From contig RDXX01000064.1 of assembly GCA_004292955.1 (NCBI GenBank), positions 1-43,637 on the forward strand: DNA of 43,637 bases, read 5' to 3'. Positions 9,901 through 16,949 of this stretch are shown in pieces. The notes beneath the pieces were generated by a model that saw only the letters and a program-made list of their open reading frames with translations, was not told the origin of the DNA and searched no databases. The first letter of the stretch is position 1, and the number at the start of each line of letters is the position of its first letter. This DNA comes from Oscillatoriales cyanobacterium (GTDB taxonomy: Bacteria > Cyanobacteriota > Cyanobacteriia > Cyanobacteriales > Microcoleaceae). The translations under genes were made by a program, and so were the position numbers.

Positions 9901-10257
9901 AGGGAGTTGCAGGCTATGGGAGTGCAGATTGCGCTGGACGATTTCGGTACGGGTTATTGTTCTCTAAATTATCTCAAAAAGTTTCCGTTGAATATCTTGA
10001 AAATAGACAAATCTTTTGTCAGCGAACTGACGACTGATCCGTGCGAACGGGCGATCGCAAATGCTGTAGCAACTCTGGGGCGAGATTTGAACTTGAGCGT
10101 GGTGGCTGAGGGAGTAGAAACTAAAGAGCAGTTGGATTGTTTGCGATCGCTCCACTGTCACGAAATTCAGGGTCACTATTTTAGCACTGCGCTCTCGGCT
10201 GGGGATGCGAGCAAACTGTTGGTAAATTGTCTGTTGAGGAAAGTGAAAATTGCTTAA
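6916..10257 (+). CDS. Membrane-associated PAS-GGDEF-EAL cyclic-di-GMP enzyme
   Basis: 1113 aa. A hydrophobic N-terminus (residues 4-19) and a second segment (about 104-119) bracket an 80-residue probably periplasmic stretch. The cytoplasmic part has about four PAS domains (about 180-290, 300-415, 425-545, 550-675), then GGDEF and EAL domains. GGDEF is intact at 759-763 (RWGGDEF), with a product-inhibition I-site RSTD five residues upstream. The EAL domain keeps EAL at 887-889 (GMEALLRW), NFSARQF, EITET, DDFGTG, KIDKSF and EGVET, so the phosphodiesterase residues look complete. It could both make and degrade c-di-GMP, with the PAS array choosing the output. GGAG at 6909-6912 supports this ATG. 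The gene is monocistronic and followed by repeats. The sensed signal is unknown. Confidence 0.93.
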   Translation: MKITYQLILVSLTAAIFGVECSINSIKLSASIGDITDNRSVEAILLEPEKLSSLGASSRPTTSAAADLFVDNLSQREAVHLPSDNFIHSPQNSENKRSFGRETICSFLAFISIVISLLIRTNTATILSKTSGKSHSETEKEKLPEAKKVLRQKKEQDIGDTIAKMTQDLQQTAEYALDICEEMSVSIVATTPGGHILSSNQATCQLLGYSKKELLGKQIAGLFKQTESPAAGLESATLTAQGSVRNVEKVYLSKQGKKIIVLLSISTIRDGKGEVSGKLYVAQDITDSKRAERDLRRSEKKFRQLVETVNAAAFIYQRRQLRYVNSQTEALTGYTREELLGLDLYDFIHPDFRSTVKQWGKSRQPRDSAGSKYEVRIITKTGETRWIEATVDIIKFERKASILVTAFDISHRKLAELELETSLSLLQATIESTADGILAVDGSGKVVSFNRKFAQMWQLPDFLLDSRDSNQILGFGISQLRYPEIFLNRAKELSDIPAAESFDVIEFQDGRIVERYSLPQHTGGKITGRVFSFRDVTERWQSEEKLRKSEERFHLLTRATNDAVWDFNVSRNEYWLSEEFEKVFGYKLNETQTIDLESWWLNVHAEERERVKSSFNETMNSDAQCWSEEYSFRRADGGYVFVLDRGYIIRNASGEAVRAIGTMMDITQRRQAEEIIRYQAVYDQLTGLPNRILFNDRLLASLKQAKKNEKMLAVMFLDLDRFKKINDTLGHAAGDRLLEGFAGRISDTLRSTDTVARWGGDEFTVLLPEINCLEDAIKTAQRILDNLKPAFKLEQQAFHISSSIGIALYPNDGEDAETLVKNADAALYRAKERGRNNYQLYTATLNPEGSQLLNIENRLHEALEQGEFEIFYQPKVNITTWKIQGMEALLRWKHPELGLVSPATFIPIAEENGLIVPIGEWVLQTACTQNKAWQDALQPDLRVAVNFSARQFQQFNLVQMVANCLERTGLAPKYLELEITETTAMQDVDYTTKVLRELQAMGVQIALDDFGTGYCSLNYLKKFPLNILKIDKSFVSELTTDPCERAIANAVATLGRDLNLSVVAEGVETKEQLDCLRSLHCHEIQGHYFSTALSAGDASKLLVNCLLRKVKIA

Positions 10258-10736
10258 TTGGTCATTGGTCATTCGATCGGGTGCTGACGCTGCTTTAGGT
10301 ACGTAGTTGCGCTTCAGCGCTCTTTACGTAAATATAAATAAGAGCGCCCAAGCGCAACTACGTACCTTGAATGTGAGAGTAAAGAGCGATCGGGATTTGT
10401 ATAAATATCAAGAAAGAGCGCCCAAGCGCAACTACGTACCTTGAATGCGAGAGTTGCTTCTAGGGATTTGTATAAATATAAATAAGAGCGCTGAAGCGCA
10501 ACTACGTACCTTGAATGCGAGAGTTGCTTCTCGGACAGGAGTCAAGAGCGATCGGCATACCGCAGTTCACAGCTTAGCTGGGCTAGGGAAGCGCTAATGC
10601 TGTGTCGTTGCAGATGACCGATCGACCTTGCGATCGATCGCCCGCACGACTTAAAACTTAAAATAGTGTGCAGAATAACGGACTTGTGCCAAAAGACAGA
10701 CGAAAATATCGCTACCCCAACATAAACGCTTTGTCT
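10258..10736. repeat. Amplified hairpin element between GGDEF/EAL gene and glgP
   Basis: A complete GTACGTAGTTGCG hairpin (about 10297-10368) is followed by two partial direct repeats spaced about 70-74 bp. Each carries an AGAGCGC arm, GCGCAACTACGTACC (starting at 10352, 10426 and 10496) and a TTGAATG(C/T)GAGAGT tail. The element is thus one full hairpin plus two extra right halves. The rest (about 10530-10736) has several HIP1-like cores and probably the glgP promoter, not pinpointed. Confidence 0.8.
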
Positions 10737-13295
10737 ATGCAGCCAATTCGCACATTTAACGTTTCCCCGTCTCTGCCGGCAATTCTCGAACCCCTACGCA
10801 AGCTTGCCTACAACTTGCACTGGGACTGGAACGTTGATACCAAAGACCTTTTCCGCCGGCTCGATCGAGATCTCTGGGATTCCAGCAATCAAAACCCGGT
10901 GCTGATGCTCGGAACCATTTCTCAAGAGCGACTGCAAGAAATGGCAGAAGATGAAGGCTTCATTGCTCAAATGAACCGAGCAGCCCAGCAGTTAGACGAT
11001 TATCTCAAAAATCGGGCCTGGTACCGCAAACAGCGCGGCACCGATCGCCAGGAATGCTACGCTTACTTTTCGATGGAATTCGGCTTAGTGAAAGCCCTAC
11101 CCATCTATTCCGGCGGTTTGGGCGTGCTCGCAGGCGACCACCTCAAATCTGCTAGCGACTTGGGCTTGCCCTTGGCTGGCGTAGGCTTGCTGTATCAAGA
11201 AGGCTATTTTTCGCAATATCTCAACGCCGATGGCTGGCAGCAAGAACGCTATCCGCTGAACGATTTCTACAATATGCCGCTGCACCTAGAACGCAATCCC
11301 GACGGTTCGGAATTGCGGATTGAGGTGGACTATCCCGGCCGCAAGGTATACGCCCGGATTTGGCGGGTACAGGTGGGCACGGTGCCCCTGTACCTAATGG
11401 ATACAAATATTGAACCTAACAGCCGCTACGACCAAGATATTACCGACCAACTCTACGGCGGTGACAAAACTCTGCGGATGCACCAAGAAATCATGTTGGG
11501 CATCGGCGGAGTGAAAATGCTCAAGGCTTTGGGCTTGACAGTTACGGCTTATCACATGAATGAAGGCCACGCGGCTTTCATGGCTTTGGAACGCATACGG
11601 ATGCTGATGGAGGAACATCACCTGAGTTTCTTGGAAGCGGAACAGGTGGTGATTTCGAGCAGTATGTTTACGACTCACACGCCTGTACCTGCTGGGTTTG
11701 ACTTGTTCGAGCCGGATATGGTGATGCACTATCTGGGTCAGTATCCCAAGATGTTTGGCTTGTCGCAAGATGAGTTCCTGGGATTGGGCCGGGAGAATAC
11801 TAAAGATTTGTCCGGGCCTCTGAATATGGCAATTTTGGCAATTAAAATGTCGAGTTTTGTCAACGGGGTGGCGGCTTTGCACGGTGTCGTGTCGCGCCCG
11901 ATGTTCCAAGGGTTGTGGCCGGGTTTGCCTGAGGAAGAGGTGCCGATTACTTCGATTACCAACGGGGTTCACGCTCGCAGTTGTGTGGCGAAGTCTACTC
12001 AGGAGTTGTACGATCGCTATCTTGGCCCGGATTGGGAAATGACTCGCAAGGACGATCGACTCTGGGATCGGATGTCGTCGATTCCTGATGAGGAATTGTG
12101 GCGGAATCACGAACGCTGTCGATCGGAGTTGGTGGTGTTTGCGCGGGAGTGGCTGCAAAAGACTCTGCGCGAGCGCGGGGCGGCTCAAACGGAAATTGAA
12201 CACGCTCGGGAAGCTCTCGATCCGAAGGTGCTGACGATCGGGTTTGCACGCCGTTTTGCTACTTACAAGCGGGCGACGCTGTTTTTGCGCGATGTCGATC
12301 GCATTATGCGGATCATGCGTGACAAAAACCGCCCCGTGCAGTTTGTGATTGCTGGGAAAGCTCACCCGATGGATATTCCGGGTAAGGAATTGATTCGGGA
12401 TATCGTTCATTTCATCCGCGAGCACGAAACTATCAGTTCGATGGTGTTTCTGCCGAATTACGACATTAACGTGGCTCGGATGATGGTGTCCGGTTGCGAT
12501 GTGTGGCTGAATACGCCGCGCCGTCCCCGTGAGGCTTCTGGTACTTCCGGGATGAAAGCTTCGATGAATGGTTTGCCAAACCTCAGCATTCTTGACGGTT
12601 GGTGGGATGAGGCGGATTATGTTCGCACTGGTTGGCCGATCGGACATGGCGAGTTTTACGAAGATACTAAGTATCAGGATGAAGTCGAGGCGAATGCTTT
12701 GTACGACTTGATGGAAAAGGAAGTTGTACCGCTGTTTTACAACCGGGATGCTGATGGTATTCCCCGCGGTTGGACGGCGAAAATGAAGGATTCTATTGCT
12801 TTGAACTGTCCTTTCTTCAATACGGCTCGGATGGTGAAGGATTACGCGCGGCGGGCTTATTTCCCCGTGAGCGATCGCTATCACACGATGACTTCTGACG
12901 GATGCGCTCCGGCTAAGGAGTTGTCTCAGTGGAAGAAGCACCTTCTCGGGAAGTGGCACGACATTAAGATTGAGGCTGTTGATATTTCCCAGGATAAGGA
13001 AGTTAAGGTCAATCAGTCGATCGCTGTTAAATCTCGAATCAATCTGATGGGATTGACACCTGCGGACGTACAAGTCGAACTTTATCAAGGTTCGGTTGAT
13101 GCTAACGGCGAGATTGTTGGTGGCGTGCCAATGGTAATGGAGTATTTGGGAGAAGATCCTCACAATGCTAGCCTTTATACGGCTGACATTACTTATACTT
13201 CTAGCGGTTTGCAAGGTTTGTCGCTGCGGGTTTTGCCGAAGCACGATAATCTCAGCAGTCCTTATGAAGTTGGTGTGATTCTCTGGGCACATTAA
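10737..13295 (+). CDS. glgP: Glycogen/alpha-glucan phosphorylase (GT35)
   Basis: 852 aa from the ATG at 10737 (MQPIRTFNVSP), where I recall relatives beginning; an in-frame GTG at 10668 would add 23 residues. The enzyme releases glucose-1-phosphate from glycogen with PLP as cofactor. The PLP-lysine motif EASGTSGMKASMNG is present (Lys607 from this start). Other blocks fit the alpha-glucan phosphorylase branch TIGR02094: YFSMEFGL, YSGGLGVLAGDHLKSASDLG, HMNEGHAAF, FTTHTPVPAGFD, ITNGVHA and RFATYKRA. It is cytoplasmic and should mobilise storage glycogen in the dark. A phosphohexomutase lies about 25 kb away, not linked. A TTGACAG heptamer array begins right at the TAA stop. A 648-codon antisense open frame across the gene is a codon-bias shadow. 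Confidence 0.93.
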   Translation: MQPIRTFNVSPSLPAILEPLRKLAYNLHWDWNVDTKDLFRRLDRDLWDSSNQNPVLMLGTISQERLQEMAEDEGFIAQMNRAAQQLDDYLKNRAWYRKQRGTDRQECYAYFSMEFGLVKALPIYSGGLGVLAGDHLKSASDLGLPLAGVGLLYQEGYFSQYLNADGWQQERYPLNDFYNMPLHLERNPDGSELRIEVDYPGRKVYARIWRVQVGTVPLYLMDTNIEPNSRYDQDITDQLYGGDKTLRMHQEIMLGIGGVKMLKALGLTVTAYHMNEGHAAFMALERIRMLMEEHHLSFLEAEQVVISSSMFTTHTPVPAGFDLFEPDMVMHYLGQYPKMFGLSQDEFLGLGRENTKDLSGPLNMAILAIKMSSFVNGVAALHGVVSRPMFQGLWPGLPEEEVPITSITNGVHARSCVAKSTQELYDRYLGPDWEMTRKDDRLWDRMSSIPDEELWRNHERCRSELVVFAREWLQKTLRERGAAQTEIEHAREALDPKVLTIGFARRFATYKRATLFLRDVDRIMRIMRDKNRPVQFVIAGKAHPMDIPGKELIRDIVHFIREHETISSMVFLPNYDINVARMMVSGCDVWLNTPRRPREASGTSGMKASMNGLPNLSILDGWWDEADYVRTGWPIGHGEFYEDTKYQDEVEANALYDLMEKEVVPLFYNRDADGIPRGWTAKMKDSIALNCPFFNTARMVKDYARRAYFPVSDRYHTMTSDGCAPAKELSQWKKHLLGKWHDIKIEAVDISQDKEVKVNQSIAVKSRINLMGLTPADVQVELYQGSVDANGEIVGGVPMVMEYLGEDPHNASLYTADITYTSSGLQGLSLRVLPKHDNLSSPYEVGVILWAH

Positions 13296-13325
13296 ACAGT
13301 TGACAGTTGACAGTTGACAGTTGAC
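13296..13325. repeat. TTGACAG heptamer array abutting the glgP stop
   Basis: Four units of TTGACAG. The glgP stop context TTAAACAG differs little from the unit, so the array starts essentially at the stop codon. Confidence 0.85.
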
Positions 13326-13359
13326 ATTTGTGATGGTCAATGCGCGATTGTGCTATTTT

Positions 13360-13615
13360 TCGGGAGCATCTCAGTTTTGCATTTACAGTGCGAGCTGTCG
13401 CGAGTTCGCGACAGCTCGCACTACCATAAAAAATGCTTCTTGCAAAACTGAGATACTCCCTCAGGTTCGTAGTGAGGACTTTAGTCCGCAGGGAGCATCT
13501 CTGTTTTGCATTTAATAGTGCGAGCTTAAGAGCTCGCGTATTATACGATACGCGAGCTCTTAAGCTCGCACTATAAGAAAAAATGCTTTTTACAAAAATG
13601 AGATGCTCCCTATTC
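13360..13615. repeat. Two tandem nested-palindrome elements
   Basis: Two related palindromic elements lie side by side (about 13360-13461 and 13491-13611). Each has outer arms reading GGGAGCATCTC-GTTTTGCATTT and its complement (AATGCTT...CAAAA-TGAGAT-CTCCC). The cores differ: a perfect 17-bp arm pair AGTGCGAGCTGTCGCGA (13387-13403/13406-13422) in the first, and AGTGCGAGCTTAAGAGCTCGCG with its complement in the second. Between them (13464-13487) is half of another hairpin repeat, GGTTCGTAGTGAGGACTT, which occurs complete at 30532-30590. The second element ends about 5 bp from the stop of the DUF429 gene and could terminate both convergent transcripts. Confidence 0.8.
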
Positions 13616-14380
13616 TTATTGAAGTTGGGGAATGACTATGTAGCCGGTTGCGCGATCGCCCAAAACCAAATTCCGCTCGATTCCCCAGTACCACCAGTGA
13701 GCGCCGATATAAGCACATAGCAAGGCATCTAGCTGGTCTTCTAAGGCTTTAAGGGTAGCGATACTGGTGGGGATATCGCTCACAGGCAAGATGCCTATGC
13801 CACAGTTCACAGGCAAGATGTCTGTGCCACAAGACAGATTGAGACTTGGTTCAAGGCTCGGTAAAATATCGATAATATACTGGCAGAGTTTCATCAATTC
13901 TAATTGACGCTCTGCCAGTTTTCCTTTTTTGTATTTGATGATTCTATCTAATTTAAATAAGTTGATTGTGGCTGGATGGGGAAAGACTTCTATTTGATAT
14001 CTGCCTAGTTTCTTAGCTTCAATAGTTGGTGAGTGGACAAATCCTCGGGCTTCTAAACAAAGGCCAAATTCGACTGTTTTTTGGGCGAAGGGGCGAGAAA
14101 GATTGGCGGGATAGCAGCCTGCGTGGTAGCGCCCGAAGTGTTTGTGGGTGAGTTTGTCAGCGTCGCGCATTCCCGTTGGATTGGCGATGATTGTGGGTGC
14201 GTCTACGGCGATGATGGCTGGTTCGGTTGGGGAGATTTGGCGATCGATCCAGGTGAGGATGTCGTTGAGGGATTGTTGGCGATCGCACTCGATGAATTGC
14301 AATCGATTGTTTTCCCAATTCAAACAGCACAAACCGCTTGCTCCTGAACTCCAACCTAAGTCTATGCCGATAAATTTCAT
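13616..14380 (-). CDS. DUF429 family protein with repeat-derived peptide insertion
   Basis: 254 aa. The N-terminal GIDLGWSSGASGLCCL, IIAVDAPTI and the GMRDADKLTHKHFGRYHAGCYPAN region match the DUF429 family (PF04250). These are predicted nuclease-like or RNase H-fold proteins with Asp residues in the GIDLGW and VDAP motifs. Its role is unknown. Near residues 183-201 two exact 27-bp tandem units (13778-13804, 13805-13831) encode CGIGILPVS and CGTDILPVN, a peptide generated by an ACAGGCAAGATGCCTGT-type palindromic repeat common in these genomes. It sits just before the last helix-like block (TLKALEDQLDALLCAYIG). The ATG at 14378-14380 gives the usual family start. The gene is convergent with glgP across the nested palindromes. 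Confidence 0.8.
   Translation of the reverse strand: MKFIGIDLGWSSGASGLCCLNWENNRLQFIECDRQQSLNDILTWIDRQISPTEPAIIAVDAPTIIANPTGMRDADKLTHKHFGRYHAGCYPANLSRPFAQKTVEFGLCLEARGFVHSPTIEAKKLGRYQIEVFPHPATINLFKLDRIIKYKKGKLAERQLELMKLCQYIIDILPSLEPSLNLSCGTDILPVNCGIGILPVSDIPTSIATLKALEDQLDALLCAYIGAHWWYWGIERNLVLGDRATGYIVIPQLQ
13778..13831. repeat. Two 27-bp palindromic tandem units inside the DUF429 gene
   Basis: Units 13778-13804 and 13805-13831 are directly adjacent and differ at four or fewer positions. Each contains an inverted repeat of the ACAGGCA-AGA-TGCCTGT type. At 27 bp, a multiple of three, insertion or duplication keeps the frame. Confidence 0.85.
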
Positions 14381-14416
14381 ACTTGTTTAAATTAGTCCTG
14401 GACGCGCGCTGAGATT

Positions 14417-14481
14417 AGAAACCCGGTTTCCTCGTATATTTCTCGTTCCTGTCCGCAAAATCTCGTAGAAACCGGGTTTCT
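14417..14481. repeat. AGAAACCCGGTTT inverted-repeat element
   Basis: AGAAACCCGGTTT at 14417-14429 and AAACCGGGTTTCT at 14469-14481 form a 13-bp inverted repeat with a 39-nt loop. Related copies lie downstream of dnaK (24724-24757) and after the DUF4112 gene (about 25440-25505). A single arm is near 19081. Confidence 0.75.
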
Positions 14482-14641
14482 TACCCCCATGTGTCAGCCG
14501 TGATAATTATACATAAAAATCTAGCTGCGGATTAGGATACGGCAGTGCCGCTTTCCTACAGATGCTTGTGTGCGAGAGATAATTGCACCATCAAAAATAT
14601 GATACAATGATAGATATAAAATTGGATAGGAGAAATATAGT

Positions 14642-15229
14642 ATGTTGGCAGAAACAGAAAAACGCTACTATACTCCAGAGGAATATTTAGCTTTAGACGA
14701 AGCTGCGGAATACAAAAGCGAATATCTAGATGGAGAAATATTACCGATGACTGGTGGAACAGCTAATCACAATAAAATTGCGCTGAATTTTTGCCGCATA
14801 TTTCCCTTGACTGTAAGCGGGCAAAATTACGAGATTTTTATCAATGATATGCGGTTGTGGATACCGCGTTATCGTCTGTACACTTATCCAGATGTGATGG
14901 TGATTCAGGGTGAACCGGTTTATCAGGGAACTAACACCACGACTGTGACAAATCCCTTGCTAATTGTTGAGGTTTTGTCGAAATCTACTAAAGATTATGA
15001 CAGAGGGGAGAAGTTTCTTTATTATCGATCGATTCCTGAACTTCGGGAATATATTTTAATTGACCAATACAAATATCATGTCGAACAATTGACTAAGACT
15101 GCTGATGATAAATGGCTATTTACTGAGTATGAGTCAGAAGATTCTGTATTAGCAATGGACTCGGTTGAGTTCCAAATTAGCTTGACGGATATTTACGATC
15201 GCATAAATTTTGAAGTCGCAGCAGAATAG
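14642..15229 (+). CDS. Uma2 family (DUF820) PD-(D/E)XK nuclease-like protein
   Basis: 195 aa. It has the typical layout of the very large cyanobacterial Uma2 family (PF05685): the YTPEEYLALDE start, YKSEYLDGEILPMTGGTANHN, YPDVMVI, and LIVEVLSKSTKDYDRGEKFLYYRSIPELREYILIDQ. The acidic Asp in PDVMV and the Glu in VEVLS are the proposed metal-binding pair of a restriction-endonuclease fold. The cellular role is unknown; many paralogues per genome are normal. A good AGGAGA (14628-14633) lies 8 bp before the ATG. It is a single gene with no obvious partner. Confidence 0.9.
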   Translation: MLAETEKRYYTPEEYLALDEAAEYKSEYLDGEILPMTGGTANHNKIALNFCRIFPLTVSGQNYEIFINDMRLWIPRYRLYTYPDVMVIQGEPVYQGTNTTTVTNPLLIVEVLSKSTKDYDRGEKFLYYRSIPELREYILIDQYKYHVEQLTKTADDKWLFTEYESEDSVLAMDSVEFQISLTDIYDRINFEVAAE

Positions 15230-15305
15230 ACTTGTTGCACAATCGTTTTGCAGCAAGGACTTCAGCCATCGATCTGCTGAATTCGGGCGATCGCACAAAC
15301 TGCAC

Positions 15306-15485
15306 TTAATTTTTCTCCGGCTTTTCATCGGATGGCGGGGGCTGTTTTTGTTTTTGACGTTCTCTCACAGCTTGTTCTAAAAGGAATGCTGATAAGCCGC
15401 TGATTGAGCGCCGTTCTTCATCTGCCCACTCTTGGAGTAGGTCGTAAATTCCTTCTGCTATTGAGGTTGATACACGTTTAGCCAT
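15306..15485 (-). CDS. Small ribbon-helix-helix-like protein, copy A (59 aa)
   Basis: ATG at 15483-15485, stop TAA at 15306-15308. The protein starts MAKRVSTSIAEGIYDLLQEW and continues with ADEERRSISGLSAFLLEQAV and a Pro/Lys-rich tail PPPSDEKPEKN. The short beta-strand-like start followed by two predicted helices (one with AFLLEQ) resembles CopG/RHH DNA-binding proteins, often antitoxins or small regulators. It is about 65% identical by eye to the next gene (15669-15854), and the upstream DNA is also similar, so the pair arose by tandem duplication of about 365 bp. No toxin is adjacent. RHH assignment is inferred from pattern. Confidence 0.75.
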   Translation of the reverse strand: MAKRVSTSIAEGIYDLLQEWADEERRSISGLSAFLLEQAVRERQKQKQPPPSDEKPEKN

Positions 15486-15668
15486 TAGAAATTCAGTATT
15501 TTTTTATTTAGGGCGATCGTCATTGTCGAGTATTTTAGACGATTCTGTCGAATATGCAGCATTATGCTGCTTTTGCACAGCACTATGCGCCCGATCGCGC
15601 ATGAATCAGCAATAAAAAACTTCAGTCCTCAGTTTGTTTGAGAGAGCGATCGATCGCCCAAACTCAAC

Positions 15669-15854
15669 TTAACTCTTCTCCTGCTTCTCATCCGATGGCG
15701 GGGGCTGTTGTTTCATTTCCTTTTGACGTTCTCTGGCTGCTTGCTCCAAAATGAATGCTGACAAGCTGCTGACTGAACGGCGTTCTTGACTTGCCCACTC
15801 TTCAAGGATGTCATAGATTCCATCGGCTAAATAGGTCGCTAAGCGTTTGGTCAT
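15669..15854 (-). CDS. Small ribbon-helix-helix-like protein, copy B (61 aa)
   Basis: 61 aa, beginning MTKRLATYLADGIYDILEEW, then ASQERRSVSSLSAFILEQAA and the tail RERQKEMKQQPPPSDEKQEKS. It has the same architecture as the 59-aa gene downstream: an RHH-like N-terminal half with a conserved LSAF-LEQA helix, then a hydrophilic Pro/Lys/Glu tail. If it folds as RHH it would dimerise and bind an operator, perhaps its own; the two promoters share the motif GTCGAATAT (plus strand, near 15547 and 15916). It is transcribed towards copy A. Only family-level similarity is seen; the target is unknown. Confidence 0.75.
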   Translation of the reverse strand: MTKRLATYLADGIYDILEEWASQERRSVSSLSAFILEQAARERQKEMKQQPPPSDEKQEKS

Positions 15855-15957
15855 AAGATATTCACTATTTTTTAGTTTAAACCGATCGCAATTGTGCTGT
15901 ATCTAGACCACTTTGTCGAATATAGCTCATTTAAAGCATTTATATGTGCTATATCCA

Positions 15958-16042
15958 TGCTATAATCTCAACAAGTCAAAAGCCAGCGCTGAACTTTCGT
16001 CGGGCCCGCGCTGGCTGATGGCTCCCCACATACATAAGGAGA
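15958..16042 (+). promoter_or_regulatory. Extended -10 promoter, leader hairpin and strong RBS of the 113-aa gene
   Basis: TG-C-TATAAT at 15958-15966 is an extended -10. A 9-bp perfect hairpin follows in the leader: AGCCAGCGC (15981-15989) with GCGCTGGCT (16008-16016), 18-nt loop. AAGGAGA at 16036-16042 precedes the ATG at 16051. The hairpin lies between the predicted transcription start and the RBS, so it may tune translation or mRNA stability. Confidence 0.5.
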
Positions 16043-16050
16043 CAATTACT

Positions 16051-16392
16051 ATGGTAAAGCCTGTGAGCGACGTGAGTGAATATACTCGCGGCTATCAGCA
16101 AGCTTTGAATGATTTTGGCGTGACGCAACTGCTTTCGGGTATCCGCAGCTACTCTGATGACGATTTTGATGCCGATCGCGCGCAGTTGACTCAGCAGGAG
16201 TTGGAAAGCTTTGCGGTGTTTCTGATTCTGCGCGTCGGGGCGAATTTGAACGGAAGTGCGATCGCCCGTTATCTCAACACTCTCAGAAAAGCCGATTCTC
16301 CGATTGTGGGTGGCGATCGCAATTCTTGGGCGATCGTCCGAATTTTACCGAATGCTGAGCATTACACGGTTGCTCGTTTTGTCAACCGCTAA
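16051..16392 (+). CDS. Conserved-looking hypothetical protein (113 aa)
   Basis: 113 aa starting MVKPVSDVSEYTRGYQQAL. The start is fixed by AAGGAGA 8 bp upstream; the open frame extends further 5' only through the promoter and leader hairpin. I do not recognise a family. It looks like a soluble, mostly helical protein, with an acidic patch (SDDDFDADRAQ), a helix ELESFAVFLILRVGANLNGSAIARYLN, and a C-terminal strand-rich NSWAIVRILPNAEHYTVARF. It is flanked by the RHH pair on the left and xisHI on the right, in an accessory island. No signal peptide or catalytic motif is seen. Confidence 0.65.
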   Translation: MVKPVSDVSEYTRGYQQALNDFGVTQLLSGIRSYSDDDFDADRAQLTQQELESFAVFLILRVGANLNGSAIARYLNTLRKADSPIVGGDRNSWAIVRILPNAEHYTVARFVNR

Positions 16393-16532
16393 GATGCGGA
16401 CGATCGGCGGAGGGCTTTGTGTCGGTTTATTCCGGGGGGTGTGTTTGAAGTTGTGATGTGCGATCGGGCTTAATCAATAAATACAGTTGAAGAGCGATCG
16501 GCTATCATAATACCTAGATACTGTAAAAAACG

Positions 16533-16949
16533 ATGGCTGCCAAAGACCGATTTCATGATGCTGTTAAACAAGCTCTCTTGAAGGAGCAGTGGGTAATTAC
16601 GGCAGATCCGCTGATCCTCAAGATAGATAAGGTGAAGTTTGAGATTGATTTAGCAGCAGAAAAAGTCTTTGCCGCTGAAAAAGCTGGACAAAAGATTGCA
16701 GTTGAAATCAAAAGTTTTTTGAATCCATCAGCGGTGACAGACTTTCATTCAGCGTTGGGACAGTTTTTGAACTACCGCTTAGGATTGCAAATGAACGAAC
16801 CAGATAGAACTCTGTATCTGGCAATTCCTCTCGATATATTTGAATCCTTTTTTCAAGAAAGATTCACTCAGGAAGCCGTCAGACAGTATCAAGTGAAGTT
16901 AATCGTCTACGAACCAGTTCAGGAGGTAATCATTGAATGGAAAGAATAG
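16533..16949 (+). CDS. xisH: XisH family protein (PD-(D/E)XK-like)
   Basis: 138 aa. The start AAKDRFHDAVKQALLKEQW, ITADPL, FEIDLAAE, AVEIKSFLNPSAVTDFHSALGQFLNYR and LYLAIP match the XisH family (PF08814). XisH was named from the Nostoc fdxN-element excision control locus. Asp39, Glu58 and Lys60 give a PD-(D/E)XK arrangement, so a nuclease fold is likely. Its 3' end overlaps the next gene, xisI, by 13 bp (16937-16949), the standard pairing. No site-specific recombinase or nif element is present here, so excision of an fdxN element cannot be its job at this locus; a toxin-antitoxin-like or nuclease-regulator pair is equally possible. Family assignment is secure. Confidence 0.92.
   Translation: MAAKDRFHDAVKQALLKEQWVITADPLILKIDKVKFEIDLAAEKVFAAEKAGQKIAVEIKSFLNPSAVTDFHSALGQFLNYRLGLQMNEPDRTLYLAIPLDIFESFFQERFTQEAVRQYQVKLIVYEPVQEVIIEWKE

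Noticed and set aside
5827..10520. CRISPR-like appearance of the GTACGTAGTTGCG repeats
   Set aside because: Copies are palindromic hairpins with direct repeats of 70-74 bp, with no regularly sized unique spacers and no cas genes.
11394..13340. 648-codon open frame antisense to glgP
   Set aside because: It lies fully across a strongly conserved gene, is rich in Arg, His, Ser and Gln with no domain pattern, and has no RBS. Long antisense frames are common when codon bias avoids certain triplets.
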